From positions 98,817,825 to 98,881,824 of the forward strand of contig NC_080543.1 of the NCBI RefSeq assembly GCF_028640845.1: a DNA stretch of 64,000 bases. Reading direction: 5' to 3'. The notes under the pieces were generated by a model. The model did not search any database. It had not been told where the DNA came from and saw nothing but the letters and a program-made list of their open reading frames with translations. This DNA is from Ahaetulla prasina. Its lineage: Eukaryota; Chordata; Lepidosauria; Squamata; Colubridae. Shown piece after piece: positions 55,620 to 64,000 of this stretch (its first letter is position 1; every line of letters begins with the position of its first letter). Position numbers and translations under genes: made by a program.

Positions 55620-58600
55620 TAACATCATAAAGAAAAGGTAGGATGTCTAACTCCAAGGACACACTGCCTGAATTGGTTTGTGTGAGTGTGTCCATGTGTG
55701 TGTAATCTTTTCAGGAGAATGATAGCAATAACACTTAAGGCAATGTTTAAAGACTTCATCATGCTTGAGATTTTAATTTATTTTGAGCTAATAAATTATC
55801 CCCTCTCAGATGTTGGTGGGAACTATTCACAGAAATCTTTTGAAAATGAAACGGCATGTACCATAATGCATCCAATTGAATCTTGAAGCAATTTGCAAAT
55901 TGTGCAGTTTGCGCAGTTTGTAGCACAGGGTGGTCAGGAAACGTAAGTGAAGGCAGGCAAGGAGGTCAGAGTGGCTGCCCATGGGAATTGTGGGGTAGCA
56001 TTAATGGAAGTTTCCCCCATTTCAGTGTATGTCAGATTGTTGGATAATTACTTTTCCGCAACAATGTTTAACAAATGCCCTTATTTGAAGGCCAGATCCA
56101 TTTTCTCTACAGATGGAAAAAGCAGTGGAAGGGGAGGAAAAGTTTCTGTGTGTGTGTGTGTCAGTATAGGAAGGAGGAAGGAGTGAACGTGTGTGTGTGT
56201 GTGTGTGTGCATGAGTGAGTGTGTACGGAGTTTATACAGCTGTAATCAGGGAAGTTAAGAGCAGATCTGGTTCACTTTGGTTGGTCAGGTTAGCTGAAGC
56301 ACAAAGACCCCCTTCATCCAGAAAAGGACTGTATATTACAGTAGCATGCTTATAAGAAATATTTTTTTTCAGGCTATCAATTATTATATTTGAACACTGC
56401 ATCCTGGCTCTAGGGAGCCCTTAGCAAGCTGTAGCAAAAATCAATCCAGTTTTACAACTTTTACCTTGGCAGTTCTCCAGCTCTTTATCTATTTCACCCA
56501 GTAATTTAAAGATGCCGTATCTCTTTCCATGGCATAGATATATTCAGAGGCATGGCATGTCCTTGATATTAATAATAACTCTCACCAAACATGTTGTGTT
56601 TAGAATAATTTGGTTGGACAGATATTCACTCAGTGAGTGCTTTTATCCCACCAGTCTAATCCCCTTGGCCTCCTCTAAGGTACCATATATCCCTGTGCTC
56701 AATCCCAGATTTAAAAGAAATAGAACATGAGAACTGCTTTTTTTTTCTTCTTTCATGCATTTGTATTTTGCCCTTTCTCTTAAAATTCCAAGGGCTGCAA
56801 GAATGAAATATCCAAATCTATTCTTATAATGTCAACATAAACTGAACTAATTAGTTAAATAAACAACCCTGTGAGGTAGACTAGGCTGAAAATGAGAATA
56901 ATTAGCTGCTCAGAAGCATTAAGGGAGTGAGCAGCTGTTACCATGCTAATGGGTTCAGTTTTCCGGTAAACAATAATACGAGCTTCACTCAGGGAGATTT
57001 TGTGTGGTGTTCTCTGACACTTAGGTAGGTACACATGGAAAATGTGGCTGCTTGTATCCAGTGTGATCCAAGAAAACAATTTGGTAAAATAGGTGTGATA
57101 TTTTTTTTCACATACCACATGCCACTTTGCTTGCATCCATCACATGTCTAGATTTCATGGGAAGGATTTCAGGGATTGATTTTAAAGTCAGTGACATTGT
57201 TCTCTAGAAAGGTGACTTTCTTTCCAGATGGCAATAAAATATGGCTAACAAATACTTGCTACATTAGTTTAGACTCTACAAATACCAGATGCTAGGCTTC
57301 AGCTTCATCTGAACTAAGAAGGTATCAGCATAAAAATAGAAAATACAGCTTACAGTTTCTCATTGATTCAAGCTGGCATTTATCTCAGATTGTTGTCTTA
57401 GAAAAGTATATCTCAACCATTTCTTGAAATTGTAGCATTAGTCAGAAACTGATGGAGATTCGTTTTAATGAAAGGGGTTTGTTTTAAGAGCCGCTGATGT
57501 GAGCACTATGCATGGGGCAAACCAGCTTTGATTACTAAAAAATCAAATGTACCTAAACAAGGAAAATACAGATCTCCTATACAATAGATACATGAAAGGA
57601 CAACTTATAGTAACAAAGGGAATGAAGATATCAAAATCTGAAATGCTAAACATAGAACTTGATCAAATTCAAATTTTTGAAAGGACCACAATGTAAAATT
57701 TTGGTACAGAGAGAATTGTCCCTGGTGATGAACATCTCAGGTGAAAAACAGAACACATCTTGTGTTCAACCTCAGATACCTAGTAGAGTTAAGCAACCTC
57801 TGAATTTGTTAACGTCTTTTCAGTTTCAGAAATTATTAAAATTTATTCCATATTAATTGTTCGGTGGCCACATATCTTTGAACATGAGTCAATAGAGCTT
57901 CCATGCTACAAATAAAGGTATGTATTACCAAAAGTGTCACTGTTTTTTCATTTTGCTAGAGGTCACAGTTGCTTCCCATTTAAAATGCATACAGTCACAG
58001 CTATGCACTTGAGAATCCTGCACCAAAATCTGCTATGCTGATATGAAGGACAAACAGAAGTCTAGAGACAAATTTCAACCATCCATCCATGGTTGGCACT
58101 TTGGAAGGGAAGAAATAAGGTAAGACTTTGATGATTGGACCTTTATTTTTACAACGGAATGAGCAAATATGCTTTAAAAGGAATTCCCTAAGAAACAATC
58201 AACTGCTCTTAATGAGGATAATCTTCCTCCTCCTCCTCCTCCTCCTCCTCACCTCTTCTTCAAGTTAATTGCACCATTCTAGCAATCACAAAAAAGTTGA
58301 CATGTGACTTGGAAATGTTAGCTCTTTCTGACAACAATTTCAGCTTCCTTCAATCTTTCTCACTTAACTGTATCTTCCTAAAAGGCTTGACACTGTGATC
58401 TTATTTTATAAAAGCAAGAAAAAGCAAAACCACAGTCCTTCCTTCTTATAAGCAGAACGGAAAATAAAAACATTTAAAAAGGAAAAATATGGGAAATTTA
58501 CCAGGAAATTCAATTTTTATAAAAGAAATCTATGTAGTCATATTTGTTACCGTGGGGAAATATTATTATTCTACTCTGCATTGAATTACTGTGCAATTTT

Positions 58601-58972
58601 CATCCTTAGGGACTATAATAGTGATTTTCAATGATGATAATTAATTTACATCAGTATTTAGGATTTGAATATGCAACAGCAAAAAATAATGAACATTGGT
58701 GGTTTATCAAGATCTGGATGCTGTGAAAGCTATAATGATTATTGTAAAAGCAACAATGCTTAAAATATACAAAAAAGGATAGCAGCAAAAATGATACAGT
58801 AGAAAGGACAATATTCATAGACTCAAAATAGCCTTCAATCTGTGTTCTGTATTTATTCTTCTTTAAATGCCACCTCTTACTGAGGTTGGTGACCACTAAT
58901 ATCACTTGTTCTTTTGATAGTTCTGCACTCATTTTCAGGCATTGATTATTTTTTTAGAGAAATATAGAAGAG
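55620..58972. other. Unannotated stretch with small microsatellites
   Basis: No gene recognised. TG tracts lie at 56146-56161 and 56188-56209, and a (TCC)n tract at 58224-58250. The segment around 56860-57000 is repeat-poor. Confidence 0.35.
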
Positions 58973-59090
58973 GTGTGGTAGCAGCTTTTCTGACTAACAC
59001 GTTTTATTAAAAGGGATAAGCTTTCATGAGCTGTAGCTCACTAATCACAAGAACATATATCTTAAAATAAAATAAAAGCTGCTACCGCAC
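58973..59090 (-). mobile_element. Penelope-like fragment with hammerhead-like motif
   Basis: The ends GTGTGGTAGCAGCTTTT (58973-58989) and AAAAGCTGCTACCGCAC (59074-59090) are inverted with one mismatch. On the minus strand the interior reads GTGAGCTACAGCTCATGAAA, the stem II-GAAA half of a hammerhead-like core (59022-59041). The upstream CUGAUGA is degraded (TTGTGAT). This block resembles a repeat seen across amniotes, CTGATGAAGTGAGC followed by GAAAGC. Confidence 0.5.
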
Positions 59091-59099
59091 CCACAAATT

Positions 59100-61733
59100 T
59101 AAAAAAAAATTAAATTCCAAAGGCATCCAACAAAATGTGGAATACTCCAACTTTAGTTTTCAAAATTCCCTGGTATGAAAACTAGATCAACCTGAAAAAC
59201 AACCTGAGATATTTTAGTGGATCTGCTAATTCTGCCATGTGTTCAAAGCATTTGCCATGATATACACTATACAATTACTAGGTCTTGAGGAGAATCTCCA
59301 TAATTTCATCATTTTCACCTCAAGAAAATCTCTGGATTATAGAGCTATCATATCTAGGCTGAAAAACACAAAAAAGTTAGATTCCTGTTAATCTTATCCA
59401 ATTGCCTAGATACATGTAAACTTGTTTGAAATTACTTGCACTCCCAAATAGAGAAATGGATCTTTATTTTTAACTTGTTTATACAGGATTTCTATGACAT
59501 TATCCTTATTACCATGCTTGTGGTGAATAAAAAAACCCAAGTGTTCAGGAAAGAAAATAGCAAGGAAGGAAAATAATCCAACTGATGCTAAAACTCATCT
59601 ATGCTCTTGGTTTATAGGTGTACTTGTGAGGTAGAAGCGCTAAGGGGCAAAGAATCCATCAGCAGGGCAGCTAGAGGCAAGTTACAGGGAAGATAAATAA
59701 GAAATTGATAAATTAGCATATTGCTGTAAGCCTTCCTCTCTGCTGGCCCTGCTGAAGAAGAGAAGAGTGCAGGTAGGCCGTCCCTGGGATGAAGAACAAG
59801 AGAAAGCCATCTGCCGCTATAGCAACTATCTCCAGTTCTCCTCTGAAATGTGTTCTCCTCTGACTTGACTTTAAATCTGACTATAGAAGAATTCAGGGTC
59901 ATAATAATTTGTCTTCCACTGAAGCCAATCAATACATGTTGCAGAATTTAATAAATATTCATATTCTAAACCAAAGAATTGTCAGCTTCAGCAATAGCAC
60001 TCTAGTCTTACCAATGCTTTGCTGCTGGTTTCTAGCCGGTACAGTGTAAATTTTACCAATGAAGTAAAATGGGGTGCAGGCATGTGGTTCTAAATACTGA
60101 ATATTGAACTGAAGAGGGGCATGAATTTTCCTGACCATTTTTTGTGGGTAAATAAAAAAAAAAAAGGAATGCAGTATTTTTTAATCAAAAGATCTTCAGA
60201 ACCCATCAAAGTACCATTGTTCAGTTAGTCTCCTATTTCTTCCAATAATTTGCATCAGAGCCATAAGCTTGGGAGAAAAGGTTACATTTTAAGGCTAATC
60301 ATTTTCAGGACCTTAGAGCGGGTTGGAGATGCTGGCTCATACATGCCCTGCTGCTTCTGTTGCAGCATAGAAAATCTGGGAACTCAAATGATGCACTTAT
60401 CACCAGACAGAATGGATTTTCCCCATCTAACACTGCTAGCCCCTGCCAGTCTTCTTGAAATCAGATCAGATTCACTGTATTGCTTCCTTTATTTTATTTT
60501 ATTATTTTTATTTTATTTTTTTTACCAGGAGAAGCTAGGGCACATGACAAAGCCAGTCCTGGTCGGAGGTGGGAATGTAGAAGCTGAGCTGCTATATGTC
60601 ACATGTCAATCTGTGTGTAACTGCTAATGAGGCTGACATGTTGGGACGAAGCAACCCAATTTGCATTTACCATGAAAGTGAGACATTAGCTGTATGAATA
60701 CTAAGAGGTCCAGATGTGCCCTAGCAAGACGCCCACCTCTGAGAAGTTGCTGCATATCGACACCAGATTTTTGAAGAATGTGATTGGCTAGTGCTAAATG
60801 GTCCAGCCAGGCAAATCTGGAGAAGTATCTGTGCTGCAGGAGAGCTGGATCATCCATGAACAATGAAAAAGTATAGCTAGATCATGTCCATTCAGCACTG
60901 ATTCAACATTCATTCTTTCTCTTAAATCATTCACAGTGAATAAGCAAACAGTATTATTAGTGAAGGTTAGTACAGTAATCCATCTTTTGATGCTGTTGTT
61001 TGGGGGGGGGAAGGCCACTGCTTGGAAAACATTTTAGTGGCTCAGTGCTCTAATCCCAAAATTAAGGACATATAGATATAATAGGTAAGAATACTGGGAG
61101 GGAAAAAAACCTGATTTGAGTGGACAAATGAAAGCAGGTAAAGAAATGCAATATCACTTCTGAGCGACTCAGCAAATGTGGAAGTGTGTTTTGAGTTAAG
61201 CAACTACACAAAATCACCCATGATCAGGCTCTTTCTGCATGGACATCTCCAAGCCATGACCCGGTCCCAGTTACAGCATCTTAAAACACAAAAGGATAAT
61301 TGGAATGATATTCAGCGCTCCCTTGCTCCATTTTATAGAGGATGGGATCATGATGAAGCTTAGTTCCAATTCACTAACTAACTATAGCAGGATCACCTGC
61401 TATCCTCTGGCTGATATCTGAATGGATAAGCCCATTCCCTAGCTAGCCACTTGCAAAGGAAGAGCTTTGATAATGATTGGAAAACAAGATAAAAGAGTAT
61501 GTTCACAATCCTCTCTGCATTGAAAGAAGACGGTATATAATAGTTTCTTTTCCTCGCCTCCACACTACTCAGAGGCTATTCAGGAGACTGAGAAGCATGT
61601 GAATCCAGCTGAGTCTGAGAAAAGACTACCTAGACCTGATTTTAGGGGGGAAGGCATGCACATAGAAAGGAAATGTTTCAAATATGCTCAGCTTTAACTG
61701 GCTTGCTATAACTCGGTTGGGGAACTTTTACAG
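59100..61733. other. Unannotated stretch, partly repeat-poor
   Basis: No gene recognised. The parts at about 60620-60880 and 61160-61480 are repeat-poor and contain an octamer-like ATTTGCAT (60659-60666). They might be conserved noncoding DNA, which I cannot test here. Confidence 0.25.
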
Positions 61734-62520
61734 TTTTTTTTTTTTATAAAAAAGTTTTATTTTTACAATCATATCAAATAATTCATCCAATGTACAGTTA
61801 TATACAATTAGTCGGGCCTGCCCAGTCACCACCCCCCTTTTTAACACTCTTCCCTCTTCTACCTTCTTTTACTTTCCAAACCTTCCTCTCCTTCTCTTAT
61901 CTACCTCCTCTCCTCCCTCCACCCTACACTCCTTCTCCCTCTTCTACCCCTCTTCCTTCCTCTTCTCCTCTTTCCTACCTCCTACTCTCTCTTTTTTCCC
62001 TCCCCACCGTTCTGAAATGGCAACTGGGCAGACCCGACCCTACATTAATTATATTTATACATCTTCAATAATCCCTGTACATTAACCATCACTCCATCAC
62101 TAGCCTCAACCCCCCAATTCCCCTCCCCCTTACCCCCCACCCCGACTTCCCAGAACAAAATGCAGGGTATCAAAACTAACAATTATAATCTAAAATAATT
62201 CCTAAATTATAATCTCTAGTCTCTCCACACTTAGTCACACTCTCAATTCCCCTCGCCTTCAGAAATATATCTAATACAAATTATTTCCTAAATTTACTCA
62301 TATGCTATTTGATATTTTTTTATCTGATACTTATTTTGAATATAATCAATCCACATTTTCCATTCTAAAATATATTTTTCTCGTGTATAGTCTTTCAAGT
62401 AAGCAGAGATTTTTGCCATTTCTGCCAGATTTGATACTTTAAGTGTCCATTCTTCAATTGTAGGTAATTCTTCTTTCTTCCAATATTGTTTCTTCCAAAC
62501 TTTTACAGTTTTCATGTTTA
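61734..62520 (-). mobile_element. L1-type LINE 3' end
   Basis: Minus strand. A poly(A) tract appears as T13 at 61733-61745. The 3' UTR is purine-rich on the minus strand (61820-62010 pyrimidine-rich as shown). The ORF2 C-terminus at 62297-62520 reads KKEELPTIEEWTLKVSNLAE and then KISAYL, EWKMWIDYIQNK, the usual L1 C-terminal signature. It is 5'-truncated near 62520, next to a TA tract. Confidence 0.7.
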
Positions 62521-62629
62521 TATATATATATAGGCGGGGTGGGATGAAGTTTATGTATAGACGGGGGTCATTTTTCCAGACAAGCCTCAACCATGAATGT
62601 TGCATAGCTTGTGACTGCATCATTTATTT

Positions 62630-64000
62630 TTATTTTATTTATTTTGTCACAACATCATACAAAAAGATTATATAATATATACACATATAAACATATATAG
62701 GAAGAAGAAAAGAAAAACAATAGGACAGGAACGGTAGGCACGTTTGTGCGCTTATGCACGCCCCTTATGGTCCTCTTAGGAATGGGGTGAGGTCAATAGT
62801 AGAAAGTTTTTGGTTAAGGCTTTTAGGATTATGGGAAGAGACCACAGAGTCAGGTAAAGTATTCCAAGCACTGATGATTCTGTTGCAGAAGTCATATTTT
62901 CTGCAATCTAGATTAAAGCGGTTTACATTAAGTTTAAATCTATTGGTTGCCCTTGTATTATTGCAATTAAAGCTGAAGTAGTCTTTGACAGGAAGGACAT
63001 TACAATAGATGATTCTGTGAGTTAAACTTAGGTCTTGTCGAAGGCGAGGGAGTTCCAAGTTTTCTAAGCCTAGGATTTCAAGTCTGGTGGGATAAGGTAT
63101 TTTGTTGTTTTCAGAGGAATGGAGAACTCTTCTTGTAAAATATTTCTGGACACGCTCAATTGTATTGATGTCAGAGATGTGGTGAGGGTTCCAAACAGGT
63201 GAGCTGTATTCTAGAATTGGTCTAGCAAATGTTTTATATGCTCTGGTTAGTAGTGTGGTGTTTTGGAAAAGAAGCTACAAAATTAGGTTTACAACTCTTA
63301 GAGCTTTTTTGCTATGTAGTTGCAGTGGGCTTTGGCACTTAGATCATTTGACATGAAAACTCCAAGGTCTTTAACGGGATGGGGTCGTCTGTAAGGTAAT
63401 GTCCATCTAGTATGTACTTAGTTTTAGAGTTCTTTTTCCTATATGTAAGACTGAGCATTTGCTGGTTGAAATTTGAGCTGCCAATTTTAGACCAAGCGGT
63501 TAGATGGTCAAGGTCATTTTGAATGATAGAAGTGTTGTCTGTGGTGTTAAATAGTTTGACATCAGCAAAGAGAACACAATTACTTGAGATATGGTCACAA
63601 AGATCATTAATGTATAGAATAAAGAGTGTTGGTCCAAGGACGCTGCCTTGAGGAACGCCACTCTTGACAGGAACAGGATTTGATAAAGCATTGCCAATTT
63701 TGACCACTTGTTGTCTGTTAGACAGAAAAGCAGATATCCATTTGTGGAGGGGTCCTGAGATGCCATAGGATGTTAGTTTAAGGAGAAGTTTATCGTGTAC
63801 TACTGAGTCAAAAGCTTTGCAGAAGTCTATGTAGATTGCATCTATTGATTTGCCTTGATCTAGATTTGAAGTCCATATGTTTTTGCAGTGGAGAAGTTGT
63901 AAGTTACATGATAACTTTTTCCTGAAACCAAATTGTTTGTTGGAGAGTAGGTTGTTAGTTTCTAAGTGTGAGGTAATGGATTGGTTGATGATAGATTCCA
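62630..64000 (-). mobile_element. LINE family A, continues past window end
   Basis: The tail (TTTATTTTATTTATTTTGTC) and 3' UTR are at 62630-62760. The C-terminal frame 62765-63058 and a frame at 63339-63707 follow. The latter holds SGVPQGSVLGPTLFILYIND and CVLFADVKLFN, where the second Asp of the FADD box is replaced by Val. RT sequence continues to 64000. It is the longest family A copy in the window and is broken by frameshifts. Confidence 0.8.

Noticed and set aside
1..64000. CRISPR arrays, tRNA genes or prokaryotic operons
   Set aside because: Tandem repeats here are simple satellites without spacers of CRISPR form. tRNA-like boxes occur only in SINE heads. Composition and elements are vertebrate.

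Overview
The window looks like non-genic DNA from a squamate reptile, most plausibly a snake. This rests on the mix of repeats: CR1/L2-type and Rex1-type LINEs, RTE-BovB with a GACT tail, an L1 3' end, tRNA-derived SINEs, hAT-type MITEs including a SPIN-like element, Penelope-like fragments, and LINE 3' tails running into AGAAT pentamers. I recognise no host protein-coding gene, tRNA or rRNA, and no CRISPR array or prokaryotic operon. Nearly every long ORF is a decayed transposon ORF or translated simple repeat. Family names come from recognising protein motifs and terminal sequences by eye, without a database search.

Layout. 1-365: a LINE 3' tail and a hAT-type MITE with a perfect 8-bp target duplication. 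673-4968: a frameshifted Ty3/Gypsy-type LTR retrotransposon (gag, protease, RT, RNase H, integrase) with one candidate LTR. 6.3-6.7 kb: LINE fragment. 9.08-14.08 kb: a nearly complete L2/CR1-type LINE on the minus strand, whose 5' side runs into a GC-rich CCAGG minisatellite. 15.8-19.0 kb: LINE fragments, with a BovB copy split by a MITE. 19.7-31.1 kb: SINE and LINE 3' ends, nested MITEs and microsatellites. 32.5-37.3 kb: a perfect 52-bp inverted repeat, a Penelope-like fragment with a hammerhead-like motif, a palindromic hAT MITE, a repeat-poor stretch that may hold conserved noncoding DNA, and a SPIN-like element. 38.16-42.70 kb: a Rex1-type LINE (minus strand) with a 1.28-kb tandem duplication of its RT region. 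43.80-46.15 kb: a LINE 3' half and its flank duplicated in tandem at high identity. 47.1-51.1 kb: an L2-type LINE inserted in a CR1 copy, followed by two hAT MITEs. 52-64 kb: further LINE, Penelope-like and L1 fragments, ending inside a LINE that continues past the window.

Nothing here acts as a multi-gene system. The most informative features are insertions nested inside one another with readable target duplications (which give relative ages), two hammerhead-like motifs in Penelope-like fragments, a shared AAGATGGCGCC motif at the 5' ends of two unrelated LINEs, a 96-bp internal triplication in the SPIN-like element, and two close, recent-looking tandem duplications that could be real or an assembly artefact.
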